Source: Heterocephalus glaber
Taxonomy: Eukaryota; Chordata; Mammalia; Rodentia; Bathyergidae
Length of the DNA stretch: 64,000 nt
Reading direction: 5' to 3'
NCBI RefSeq assembly: GCF_000247695.1
Contig: NW_004624801.1
Coordinates: 4,638,637 to 4,702,636, forward strand
Shown here piece by piece: positions 23,701-37,200 of the stretch. Under the pieces are notes generated by a model. The model saw only the letters and a list, made by a program, of their open reading frames with translations, was not told the origin of the DNA and searched no databases. Made by a program: the position numbers and the translations under genes. Position 1 is the first letter of the stretch, and each line of letters begins with the position of its first letter.

Positions 23701-26700
23701 ATTTTTAATGACACTCTCAGGGACATGGGTCCTGTCACCTGGCATTAAGCCCACCATCCATCATACCCCACATCCTGCCTCTGCCATGGGCAGTGCCTGA
23801 CCCGCCAGATTAGAGGACAATGCTCAGGCCCAGTGCTGCCACCTCCACGGTCTTGGTAAAGAGGTCGGTTCTGGGACTCGGATCACAAGACAGCAATCTG
23901 TGGTGCTTTCTGGGCTGTCCTCACTGCTCCCTCCCTCGGCCTCAGAAGCTACTTGTTGGGACTGGTCAGGGTCCCTTGGTATAAAAGGGACTTGCATTCT
24001 AGCTCCCAGGCCAGGTGATCTGCTCAGAGCCCATGCTTACTTGGCATGGTGTCTTGCCAGCCCTGTCAGCATGGCCCTGCCCCCTCCTCTATGCCTGGGA
24101 ATGACAGGTACAGCCTGGGAAACCCCATGCACCCAAAGCAAGCCACCTCACTCTCGGGGAGACGCAGCGGGACTTCCCTGGTTGGTCATCCTCTTCCTCG
24201 ATGTGATCCCCCACCTCACCCAGGGAGACAAACGGAGACAGAAAAGTGATCTCATGTGTCCTAACCTTCACCACCCCAGATACCCACAGCACTCTCATCC
24301 TTACGAAACCCCATTATTTGAAAATCCAAATATGTGAAACAAGCACAGGGGGGAATTATTGTCACAAAGCGATCGCTTCCTTCCCAGAAGGACTCACTGC
24401 AGGTCTCCCTTAAGTACTCCATTTCCCTCCAGCGTTTAAAATATTATTCTGTGAAAACTAAGCATTTATAAGTAGAACTTCAGGAGCCCATCCCTTGTGT
24501 ACAGGGAGGCATCCATGGATTCGTGTGCCTGAGTGCAGAAGCCCAAAGCCCAGTTCCGGTGCCGGAGAAACAGGCAGAGGCAGCATTTGGGTGGGCTTCG
24601 TGAGCAGCCCACCTGAGAGCAGTAGCCAGGAACATCCTTGGCCCACCCTGCACATGTGCTCCTGAACTGGGACACATCCTGGAGCTGTAGCATCTACTCA
24701 TGGCCTGCACTCACACGCAGGGCCAGTTTGGTTGGGAAGCTTCCAAATAGGTCTCCGTGGGAAGTGCTCATCCCTGCTGGGAACCTTCTGCACCGTGCTC
24801 TTTCAGGACCATTTTTATACACATTTCACACTGATCCCTGTCAGACCCCGGGCTTGAAGCACGAGGCCTCCTTGTTTGAGAGCAGCCCAATAGGGATAAA
24901 AACCTGGTTGCCTTGCTCCCCACACCACCAGCCTGACCTCTACCTCTGCCCCATGTCTGTGTGTGTGTATGTACAAGTACACACGTGTTTCTGATCATTC
25001 GCCTCCAGAAATTGGGCCACAGACAGGTCCCCAAAACTCAGTAGCCCAGGCCACACCATGTTCTGCATCCCCCTCTGCTTCCAAAACTCCTATTTCTGGG
25101 CCAAGAGCTAACAAGGACTTTAGATTCTCTAAGGAAATGTCCTGGCTGTTGATTTCAGATCTCTCTCCTTCATGGTTTGGTTTTTTTTCTTCTTTTTTTC
25201 TTTCTTTCTTTATTAAAAAAAATGCAGCTAAAACTACAGTCTCTGGAACCCAGGAACCTTCCTGTAGTCCTCGGGTAATGTGGTCCAGGACAAACTTCCA
25301 GTAGTCCTAAGTATTTTGTTGCGAGTAGGGTGAAAACCATGTGCCAAACTCTTTTCTCCTTCCACTCTGCTCCTTCTGTCCCACAGATTAGCCCATAGCA
25401 CCTGGTGGCCCTTCTGGGTTTGGGGAAGCTGACTGCTCCCTGAACGATGCTTGCTGTCTGCTTCAGGGTGTAGATTCTAAGCAGAACCTGGTGTCTTTCT
25501 AAAGAACCTGACAGTAATGTTTAATTAAGTAGAGCACTCACTCTAAAGTAATAACCGTGCTCTTCTGGGTAGCCAGTGTCCTAGCCAGTGACACTGATCC
25601 TGCACAGTATGGAAAGCCACACAGGTGTGCAGAGAAGACCTAGCTGTGCACACATCTGAAGTGTCCCCATCCCTGAGGAACCAGGAGCCCCAGAGCCCCA
25701 GAGGGTGTGCAGACAGCAGAAAGATGTGTGGAACATGGGGATGAAGGGCGTGAAGCAGAGCTAAACAATTATGATGCATATTAATAAAGCCATGTGATTA
25801 ATTAGCATGAGCTCAGGAAGTCTTGTGGATTAGCTGAGAGGAGACCAAGGTACATCTTAATAAGCCTCCAAGTGCAGAGGGAGGTGTCGCCGAGCAATTG
25901 CTATGACAGTGTGAATCTAGAAGGACGCGTCACGAGCCACTGAGGGCATGTTTAGTTTGGCTGTGACAAGAACGTCCTTAGCCACAGATTGAGACAGTCT
26001 CTGGAAGCCACAGCAGGGGACAAGCAGGCAGGGTCCGGTGTTGGACACCAAGTCCTGCCTGTGGCTAGAAGGCCCCTCTGGCCTGTGGTGGCCACGCAGG
26101 TCGGCCTCCTTCGCCCTCTGCTACAGGGTTGCTGTGCTCGCTTGAGGGGTAGGTAAACTGTCTAGGAGCCCTTCCCAGCTGCTCCCCTTCCCTATATCAG
26201 GAGCAAGAGCCTTAGCAGTGGTTCTTACTGTCTGATCCCTTAGGCCTTCATTAAGCATACAGATTCCTGGGTCCCATACCAGGCCTCATGTAGCAGAGTC
26301 TAAGGCTAGGAGGCCCAGGAATCTGTTTCATAGTGGTAACGGTCTTGTACCCAGTTGCCCAGGGAGAGGCCACTGTGGTCTTCTTGATAGAACCACTTCC
26401 CAAAGCAGCACTGTGGAGGCAGCAGTCAGCGACTTCTAGGAAAAAGGAGGTGGCCAGGCCATCCACAGGTCTCCAGCCTGGTGCCATTGGTGACAAGCTG
26501 GGATCAACACCTAAGGTGCTCCTGGGCAGACAGGAAACAGCAGTACCTATCCCCACACAGGCTTTTTCGGTCTCTGTCCTCAGAAGAAAAGGGGCACTGC
26601 AGTATCTACTTGCCAGTGGCTGCTCTGTCACCTGAAGCCCACAGGTACCTCCTGTGTCCCTACCAGATGGTGCCCTCGGCTTCCCCATAGCTTCCTGTGA

Positions 26701-29700
26701 ATCCGCTGCTTGTGGGCTGCAGATCGCACAGCAGGCCGGCTCCCCATGGAGGGCTCTCTCGCTGACCACTAGGTAGGGAAGAAGGTAGGGGTTGTTAGTA
26801 TAATTTGTTATACCCAGTTGGACAGAGCTCATTTATCAGCCAGCTTGATGTGCAGTCTCTCCTCCTACCCCGCCTCCAAGGTTACTCAATTCCCCATCTA
26901 TTTCGAGGTCAGACGTCAGCAGCGAAGAGGTGGAGCCAGCTTGGCCTGTGTACTCCTCTGCGGGGCTCCTGCACTCTGGGCACCTGACTTCCCTCCCTGC
27001 CTCCCTCCAGCTCCAGCACGGAGCGTTCTCACCTCCACCACTCTTCCTGCTCAAGGAGCTTGGAGTGAGGAAGGGAGGAAGCCAGGAGCCTCTCAGGTGA
27101 TCACCTGGTGCCTCTCAGGGAGCGCAGCACCAGTGCCAGGCCGGTGAGGCAGCAGAGCCCTGCTGTTCCAGGGCAGAGGAGCAAGGGGGCAGTCCCATTG
27201 TCAGGGATCTGTGAATAGCCGTGCAGGCCCGAGGGCACCTGCACCGCCCACTGGCCCCTGTATCTGAGCGGGTTCATCCTTGACAGTTGGGTGCATGGGC
27301 TGTGTGCCTTCTCTTCAGGGAGCTGCAGGACTGGATTAATGATCCAGAGGGTCCCCATCCCTCCATCGCTCACAAAACAGCCCACCTCTTCCTCTGGAGT
27401 CCTCTTGTTCTTTGGACCTGTGAGGACCAAGATGCCCTCCCGCCCAGGCCCTGCAGACGTGGCCCACTTTCTCATGTGGGTGAGATCACATCCTCTCCCC
27501 CTCCTTGATGCACAGCGTGAATGAACAAGGCTAAGAGCTGCTTCTGTAGAAAGACTCCAGTAGCTAAAAAGTGAGACCATTAACCCAAACCTGTGGTGCT
27601 GAAGAACTTTGGTCTTTGCACCTGTTACCTTGGCCCAGGATAGCCAGGAAGAGCGGGGCTGCTTCTCCCTTCTGGAGCTCCCAAACCCTGACCTCTTCCG
27701 GAAGTCCCACCTCCCCTACATCCTGTCTTCTGCTGGCCATAGTGGGTCTTCTGGAGCCTGTACTGGGCAGTGCGCACGCACTGAGCTACCTTTCACCAGG
27801 CTCCTGGGAGTGCCTGGGACGATATTTTCACTGCTCTGTCCTACAGGACTGAGATGAATATCCCTGCTCCTCCCCATGCTCAATCCATATGATTAAAATC
27901 CCTTGTATTTTAATGCTGGGGATCCAATCCAGGGCATCACATGCTAGGCAAGTGCTCTACTGTTGAGCTCCAAAGTCACAGAGAGCAGTTCTCCTGGGTC
28001 CTGTGACCTAAGCCCGGGGAGTACATGTCCAGCCCAGCCACCTTGCAGCATGAACATTGCCCCAGGTCATGGAGGTGGTCTCTTCCTGTCATTCCGGTCA
28101 TTCAAGCCTGGCTTCAGGTGAACCTGACTGCCCGTGCCCTACCTGCAGCCCCTCAGAAGCATCTCTCTGTGAGGCCAAGTCTGAACTCCTCATGTGGCGT
28201 GGACTGCCCCAGGCTCCTTCTGCAGCCCTCCCTCTTCCACTGCCCACCCTCACTGCCTCGGGTCTTCCACCTTCACAGCTCTTGGCCCTTAGTGTGCCTT
28301 GGCCTCCCTTCGGTCCCACAAGCCCCCTGGTTCGCACTGGGTTCAGGGGTCCCCTCCTCTGAGACACTGCTGTGGCCCACCCTTGCTCTGCTCCCATCCC
28401 CTGCTGTATGGAATCATTCAGTTACTTGGCCTCGAGGCAGGTGCTCCTTGCAGGAGGGGCTGTGGCTCCTTTATCTTATACCCAGAGCCATCGAAGTTCC
28501 ATAAGTATTTGCGTGATGAGTCCACTTTCAGCTGGGCACACATCAGCACAAATCCCTCCCTTGTACCTTGGGCCTCCTGAAAGTTGTTGACCACTACCCC
28601 AGCAGAACCAACTCCATGCACACCCCCTTGCCCACTCCCACTCCGTGTGTCCAAGCCTTCCTGTTCTGTCTTCTCACCTGAATTGGCGGGTTCTGGATTC
28701 CATCTCTCCTCATCATGCTTATGAAGACCCAGGCATCCTTTAGAAACCCTGTTGGCTTATAATCATTAAGCAAATGACTATGTGGGTTTTCCACAATATT
28801 TATCTTTTCCCCCAAACCACAAGAGTTGCAGCTCTGGCATCAAATACTTGGAACTCGGACTTCACAGGTTGGTGTGTCCTCCAATGACAGAGTAAGAGAA
28901 GCAGTGGCCATCTCAGCCTAGGCCCAGCAGATCAGACCGGCCCTGCCCTCCGACCTCAAGGGAGCCATTTCCAAGGGGGCCACAGAGTGGACAGTGGAAG
29001 AGGCAGCCCTTTCTCTGGGGCATGATGATGGGAGGCAGTTGAGTGTTCTAAAGAGGGAGGGCTTTGGATATAGACAACCTGAGCTCTAATCTTGCTGTCT
29101 AAGTGGTTGAAAAACTTTGAACAACGTGTTTTATTCCTCTCAATCACAGTTTTCTTTTTCTTTTTCTTTTTTTTTTTTTGCTACTGGGGATCAAACTCAG
29201 GACTTTGTGCTTGTGAGGCAGGCGGCGGCACCACTGAGCTAACTCCCCGGCCCTTAATCACAGTTTTCTAAAGTCAGTTCGCAGGACGTTGGGATTCAGG
29301 AAAGGTCTTACCTGTTCCTGCACTCTGCTGATTCTCAGCCCTTTCTTCCTGCTTCCCACAGCCAAGCTCCTCTGGAGTGCGGGATGTCAGCCATGCGGGG
29401 AGTCTCAGGAAGCCTGGAGAGCTTGGGAGAAGCACGAGGTAGAGAAGAGTGGGCAGAGCTCTCCCTCCCTGCCAACAGCACGGCCTCAGAATGTAGCCCC
29501 CAACCAACTTCCAGCTGGAGGTCTGGGGATGGGTGCTGTATTAGGCAACACCTGTACCAGGTGTGGGACTTGCCCTGATTCCGAAAGTTATGGGCATAGA
29601 GGAGATGGTGACATGGTGGGCAGGTCAGCTGCCCTGGGGCAGTGGCTTGTGTCCTGAGCAGCCACAGGCTCCTGCTGGCAGGGGACATGCACGGGGGTTT

Positions 29701-32700
29701 CTAGGCAGATCACCCTCCTGGGCTGCAGTAGCCCTCAGTGTGTAGTGACCCTGGGCCCCTGCCAGGCACCTCCTTCTCTGCCACTCTGCCTGATGGAGAG
29801 GTTTGGGGTGAGTTTCCTGTCTTTCTCCACTTTTTCCCCATGGAGGGGTGAGGAAAACAGATGCTTTTTGTTTTGCCTCCCAAAACACCCGTAAAGACAG
29901 GCCACAAACCCAAGACCCCTAACTAGGAAGTCCAGTGCCTGATCTGAGTGGGACAAGGGGGTGTTCCAAGAAGCTGGTTCAGAAAAGAAAGTTCCATGGG
30001 TTCTTTTTTCTTTTTTTTTTTCCCTTCGGTACCAGGGATTGAACTCAGGACCTTGTGCTTGTGAGGCAGGCGTGGCGCCACTGAGCTAAATCCCCGGCCC
30101 TCCATGGGTTCTTTCTTAGACCCACTTTCAGCTGCCTTGAAGAAGGGGAAGCAGAAGATTTAAGGAAGGGACCTAGGGATGTTTTCAAATGTCAGACATT
30201 CAGAGGTGGCTTTTCAGTCACTGTGTTCAGGAGTAACAAGCCTAAACTCAAGAACTGCCTTCCAGGGACCTCCTGTCTACTCTCTCCAAGGAGCACCACC
30301 GTGCTCCAGTTTGCCAGAAGTCGGTGGGCGGTGCTCTGTGGCGCTGGACTTCCTGTCAGCTGCCCCGCTCCCTTCTTGGAGCTGACACGGAGGAGCTGAC
30401 GTGGTGGAGTCCAGGGAGCTCTGTCCTGCACAGTCCCAGGCCTGCCAGCTCCCTCAGCACACACAGGAGGCCCATCTGTTCTCATCCGTGCCGACCCCTT
30501 CCCAGCCACAAGACTGGATTTGCATCCTGGGGTGGTCTTCTGGGCTTGCAGCAGCTGGAGCCCTGCCCCCCCCGAGTCAGGTCCCCAGCATCAACATGAA
30601 AGCAGCAGCCCTGCCTGGCTTGCCCTCCACAGTCGTCTTCTCAGGCTCCCCAGCATCAGAGAGGAGTAACGTTTTCACTGGCAGCTCGGCGGAGGTTGCT
30701 GCAGCCTCCCCACATGGGCAAGTCTGCATCTGGACCTCGGGCACCAAATACCCAGCATCTCTAAGTCTCAGTTACCCAGGTGGAGGCACAGGTCCCCTCC
30801 AGGTTGTGGGACTCGTGCTTGGTGGCTTTGGTTTCTTTCCTCCGTTAGGCAGCTGGGCTTTAGCTGGAGGACTTCCTGCTGGAATCTTCACCTGGCAGCT
30901 TATCATTCTCTCTGCTTGGCCCTCAGCATCCTCCAGCGATACAGACTCGCCTTTGATGAACACTGCAGACTCCCCCCCGCCATGTGCCACTCAAAGTGGG
31001 GCTGAGTGGTTCAGCAGTAGACATGCTTTTCTCTTGAAGAATGTGGTGAGATCAAAGCAAGACTTCTAGACTTCTAATGCTCAAGAAGCATATACTTCTT
31101 TAAAATAGCCTACATATCAGCTGTTGGGTTTTATTGTCTGAATCTTTCAATCTCTTACTCTGTTCATCAGGCATCTCCCTGGTACCTTCTAAGTGTGGAG
31201 TTCGGTTTGTTTGTTTGTTTGTTTGTTTTGGGGGGGTTTTTTGGTACTGGGGATCAAACTTGGGACCTTGCGCTTTCGAGGCAGGTGGCGGAACCACTGA
31301 GCTAAATCCCCAGCTAAGTGTGGTGTTTGGGAGGGTGGGCTGGAACCAGGGACATTGAGTCCCCTTCTGGCAGCACATTTTGGCAGATGTTGGGCAGACA
31401 CTAGTCACTGCTGTAGAGAGGGTCAGTGTGCTAAAAGAGGGACCCCAGCCTCTGTCTTTCCCCATTAATGTTTCTGTACCAGATAAATACAATTTGACAA
31501 TTGGCAAAGGAAAGCTGGGCAGCATCTCCATCGTGGTCAGGCTGGTGTCTATACCCTGACAGCCTGTCCTGGAACAAGTTCCCTCTCCCGTGACAAGGCT
31601 TCTCCAGTTCTCTGGGTGAGCCTGTCACTGGATGGGGCTTCAGAAGGGTCACTGCTCTTCTCTTGACTTGGGAAGGGAGTTTCTGAAAATGGTTATCTGT
31701 AAATAGACAATCCTTCTGCAGAGCTAGATATCCTCTGTGTGGCATAAGGCCCCTTGGCCTGCATTTTGGGTATAAAGGATTCAATCTTATGGGGCATTTG
31801 GGTAAATAAGGTTCAGTCCAATGATAATGGTTCTCTGGAGTTGTTACACACAACTTGGACACAGTTTCTGAGGCAGCCCTGTTCTCGTCCTCTGGCAGCC
31901 ATCTTCTGCATGCTGTTTAGTCAGGAACACTTTGAACTCTGCTAAAAAGGTGTCTGGGCCATTGCTGAATGTGGGTGGAGGTAATGGATATCAAATAAGA
32001 ATGGTATATTAGCCAGGCCTAGTCAGACACACCTGTAGTCCCAGCTACTCGGGAGGCTTAGGCAGAAAGAGCACTGGAGCCTAGGAGTTTGAGGCCAGTC
32101 TGGGCAATGTAGCAAGATCACATCCCTCAAAAAAAAGGAGTGAGGGCTGGGGATTTAGCTCAGTGGTTCCGCTGCCTGCTTCACAAGCGCAAGGTCCTGA
32201 GTTTGATCCCCGGTACCAAAAAAGGAGTGAGAGAATAGTATTCACTTATAATTCTTTGCATAGAGGTCTTGCTTGGCTTCAGTAGTGCAGTGTTCCCAGA
32301 TAGATGGGCTAGGATATGATTGCCTCATGTGTGCTGATGCTTATTGGGGTCAGGCAGCTGTGTCTGCTGAATATCTATTGTCTGTGTGTACAAAATGTGC
32401 TTTGAGAAGGTCAGTAACTCAACAGGGATCACAGTTAGAGGGGACATCAGGATGTAACCCCACCCTGTCTGCGTGATCCAAAGCTGTGGCCCTTCCATCC
32501 CATGCTGCCTCAGAGCTCACACACACCCCCTTTAGGAGGATGAATCCCCAGAAGCTGTAATTCGAGTTAGGAAAATTAAAACTCCCAAACCAAAATGTTC
32601 ACAGCTACTTGAGAAATAAAAATAGAATCTTTGAACACTTCTTTATTGCACTTCAAGGACAGACACATTGCAAGTTCAGCTCCCATTTAGTGATGGTTCA

Positions 32701-34187
32701 TGCTGAGTTGCCATTAACCCCAATTAGCTCTTAACCTTTAGCGCCCAGTAAAAGCAGCCTCATAGGCTAGGCATTCCTCCTTGTCATGTGGAATACCCTC
32801 CAGGGTCAGTCCAGGGAGCTCAGCTGTGTGGTTAGCATGTGGCCATCTCCACCTGAACCTGCGCCCCTGGATCTCTTGAGCTCCAAGCTGGAGTATCCTG
32901 TCGTCAGCACCCCCAGATCCCATGTTTAGGGTAGCTCCACTCAGCCTTCCAAGACTTGTTGCCTTACAACAGGTGCCTTTGTCACCCCTGCTAAATTAAA
33001 GAGAAATCCAAGTCACTCCCTCACCACAGCCCTGGAGCTAGAAGCTTCTGAGTGGGGCTGCTGGCCTGTTGTTTTTCAACACTGGGAGCTGACAGATGGA
33101 GTGGAAAAAGCTGCTGATGCCTGAATTCTCGGCTCTTAGAGGCTCTGTTTCACTATTCTAACAACAATCACTTTTGTTTTGGTTTGGTTTTTTTGGTACC
33201 AGGGATCAAACTCAGGACCTTGCGCTTGTGAGGCAGGCAGCAGCACCACTGAGCTAAATCCCCGGCCCACAACACTCACCTTTAAACTCTCATTTGGAGA
33301 ACTGCCCACCTGATGAGGAAGTAGTCCACTGCCCAGGTGTTATTGTTCAGAGTGGCCTGCAAGGACAGGTGCAGTCTCCTTCAGTCCTGAGCCTCCTCCC
33401 AGCTCCGGGGATGAAGGACAGTGTAAACACAGCTTTGGACTTCTTCCACCGTCTGGCATTCGTCTCCCCAGCCACTGGCCTGGGATGCAGAACTGGGAGG
33501 GACAGAGGGCCCTTCCCTGGCTGGATCAGCAGGGTGCTGCCTGTTCTGCCTCCCTCTCAGGGGTTTACCACTGTCACTTGTTGCAGGGGGTGACTGGTGG
33601 GTTCCGCTTTGTTCCAGGGATTGGCGTGGATGTGTCATTGCTCAGAAGGGTCTTAGGATGTTTGTCCTACATTGTGACCAGCACTTCATCCTGTCTCCCC
33701 TTTCCTCCAAGAATGGGATCCCTCTCTCTTCTCCTTTTTTGAGAAGAGCAAGAAAGAACAGTGTGTTGAACTTCACTAAAGTTTAAGTTCGCATTAGGAG
33801 CTGCAGGCCCCTCCACCTCTACTAAGCGGCAGAGAGACGATGAAAGACAGGCTTTGGGATTTTCTTTTTGTTTCTTGGGAGAAGAAATAATGGCTGCTCT
33901 TGACTGTAAATCCATTGTCTCCAAAGAGTGGGTGTGAAAGAACTCCCCCTTTGAAGACCTTTCGGCTCTTCCTTTCTTTTTCTTAGCTGTCGCCTCTTCT
34001 GGGGGCCAAGCAGATTCACAGCGTGGTCCCAGTCCATGAGGAATTCCTTCCTTTGTGCGCACCCTCATGGCAGCAGTCACGTGCCCCTCACTCCTCATGA
34101 CAAGTGAATATGACACTCCCCAGAGGGCATAAATTGAGAGCAATGCTGTTTTCATTTGATTTGCTCTTGCTAAATCAAAGCATGTTG

Positions 34188-34232
<45 letters not shown>

Positions 34233-37200
34233 TGTGTTTCGCTGGGGAGAAGCCAGGCCCTAGTGCAGTGCTAGTGAACCTTTTAGAGGTTTCACTGATA
34301 CAAGCAGCCCCCTGTGGCACTCGTGCCATGGGTTCACCACCTCTGGCCTAGTGCACGCTAGGCAAGCACTCCACCACTGAGCCATACCCCTAACCCTCTC
34401 AGCTATTGTGGGAGTATTTTCCACAACAGAGTAAACTGTTTCAGGCAGAGCAGGAGTACTTCTGTGTAGCTGCGTGCTGTTTACTCTGCCAGCTCAGGCA
34501 CTGGCTATGGTAGGAAGATGCTAGGGGGTACAGAGAAAGTCTGCAAGACCGGGGTGCCCCTTCCCTCATTCCAGGATAACACCTTTCCCCCAGGAACTGC
34601 CCAACACATTCTGCACATATAGTACTTATTGGTGCGTATGCATCTGTGCATGGAGCCCTTCCTGGGTGCTGGGACACAAGAGGATACAGTCCTTGCCCTC
34701 ACGGTACGGGTGCTGTGCTGGGGGTGCACAATCATGGAAAAGGAGCAGCTCCCTGTTCTCTACCAAAGTGAAGCCATGTGGCACTGACTATCTACTTGGT
34801 ATTTCAGGCGAAAGCCCCCAGGGAGGACGAAAATAACTCCAAAGGAGTTGGCACTTGAGCAGGCCATAGAAGGCAGGGGCTAAGGAAAGTAAAGAGAGAG
34901 ATTCTCTGCCAAGAGGAGGAGTCAGGAGGGTAGAGACATGAGAGTGGGAATTAGCTTGACGGGGACAGGAGGTATCCAGAGAGGAACAGGACAGATGAGT
35001 TGTACAGAGCTTGCACTGCAAAGAGAGCTGGGATCAGGAGCCACCTGTTCTGCTGCTTTTTTTGTTTGCTCTGGCACTGGACCTCTCCAGTACCTCTGCC
35101 TCCTCTTTGGGAAGGGAATGCATTGTCACTGCCCTGGTCACCATGTAGACGGGCATAAGAACCAAATGAATCTGGGTGTGAGGGTTTTGTGGATGCAAAG
35201 GGGCCCGTGGCCTTGCGTGGTGATGTTATCACAGGACGACTTTGAGAGGATAAGGCACTGAAAAATACCAACAGCTAGGATGACAGGGTTGAGAGTACCA
35301 GAGATGGGAACCAGACAGGTGATGGTACCCTGAGATTTTGCAGCCTCTTAAACTAGGGTGTTTAATGTAGTATTGGCACCAAATTTAAATTTTCATTTTG
35401 TTTTCCTGGCCAGCTAAATATGCAGAGAAATTTGGGGACAGGGAGTTAGGTATCAAGCTGCTTTACTTTTCCGTTCTCGTGTCCACACTTGCTCATGGTT
35501 CCTTGTTGGGACAGCTACACAAAGGACACCACATGTTGCCACTGCCGGGCACATTTTATATCCAGCCAGGGTTGAGTTGAGCTGGAGCCTTCCTTCTGTG
35601 AGTGTCACGGATCAGGTCAGCAGACCTGAATCAAGAGTTCTAGATTTAGAGATCTGCTGTCAGAAGTGGGACAGCATTCCTTTCTCCCATTCCAGAATGG
35701 AGCAGCTGAGTCCAGACCACTCCAAAAGGAAAGTGGAGGCTGCGGTTAGCAGCTGAGTCCCCAGTACCCAGATGCTGCCGTCCCAAGCAGCCGTGAGGTT
35801 CAGTACTTCCGGGTCTCAGCAAAGCCAAATGCTGTCCAGGGCATCTGTGTGCTCAGCCCACCCCAGTCCCTTTCAGTCCCTGGTTCTGTCATATTTGTTT
35901 TGGTACCGGGGATCAAACTCGGGACCTTGTGCTTTCGAGGCAGGCGACAGAACCACTGAGCTAAATCCCCAGCCCTCAGTCCTTGGTTCTAAAGACTGGG
36001 TGTCCCCCCTGTCTCCAGTGGGCAGAGGCTAAGCTGCAAATCAGGAGTTTTCTGCCCTCTACTGGGTCCATTAGTCTCAGTGCTGGCAGAAGCTGGAGAA
36101 ATGTGGCTCCTGCCAGCTCCATCCTCAGTGTGTGCGCGGCATAGGTCTCCATGGGGTGGGGGAGCAGGGTATGGTGCTGTTGGGATCCTTGTTCTGCTAG
36201 CTTCCAGACGTCTGGCCTCAGAGAGAAAATCCCGGGGTTGGTCGGTTTGTTTTTGAGATAAAATCTCACTACATGGTCCAGGCTTGCCTTGAATTCACTA
36301 TGTAGCCCAGGCTGGCCTCAAACTTGCAGCGATCCTCCTGCCTTGGCCTCTCAAGTACTAAGATTACAGGCATGTGCCACCACAGCCAGCTAAATTCTGG
36401 GATTTGAAGACACTCAGTTTGTGGTAATTTGTTACAGCAACCACAGAAACCTAACACAGAGAGGAAGGAAGGAACTGGAGTTTCAGAGCCTGAGCAGCTG
36501 GAGAAGGTGGTGCTGTCCATCTGCATGGGGAGCCCAGGAGGGCGGGCAGCCCTGGCGAGCTGAAGTGCAAGTGCTGCATGCAGCACCTTGGGAACATGAG
36601 GTGCTGCTGTCCATCAAGATGCCGGCAAGGCAGCCACAGGGCCTTTGGTCCACAGCTAAACTCACTGGCCCAGAAAGAGAGAGGTTTGAGTGGCCCCATT
36701 TCCATTTCCCAGGTCTGTCCCAGACTTGACTCCCAGAGACTTGTTCGAAGATTTCATTAGAAATCAAAGAGTCATTCTCTTTTTAAAAACACATTTGGGT
36801 GCAGCGACTGGTGCCCCTGCCTCCCGTAATGAGCTGGGTGACAAGAGTCCTTGAACAGAGACTGAATTTCAACTGATCAGTGGCATTGGGGGTTGGAGAA
36901 TTGCTCCAGAGCCAGCTAATTTATAATGTCATATGGGCTAGACTGGAGGACCCAAGAGGATAGGCTGTCTCTTGGCTTTTTATTTCATCTTTTCTAAGAA
37001 GGAAAAAGAAAACACAAAGTGCCACATTTGGCTCAGGAGCATTCAGAGATGGACCTACCCCCGCCAGACCATCAAGACACTGGGGCTTATCCTTCAGCCC
37101 AAGCCCCTCTCTTCCCAAAGCCCTGGGCAGCCTCCGCCACTCCTGCCTTTTGTCCTTTGTCACTCTGATGCCCGCTCCCGCAGTTGCTGGGTTCTGGCTC

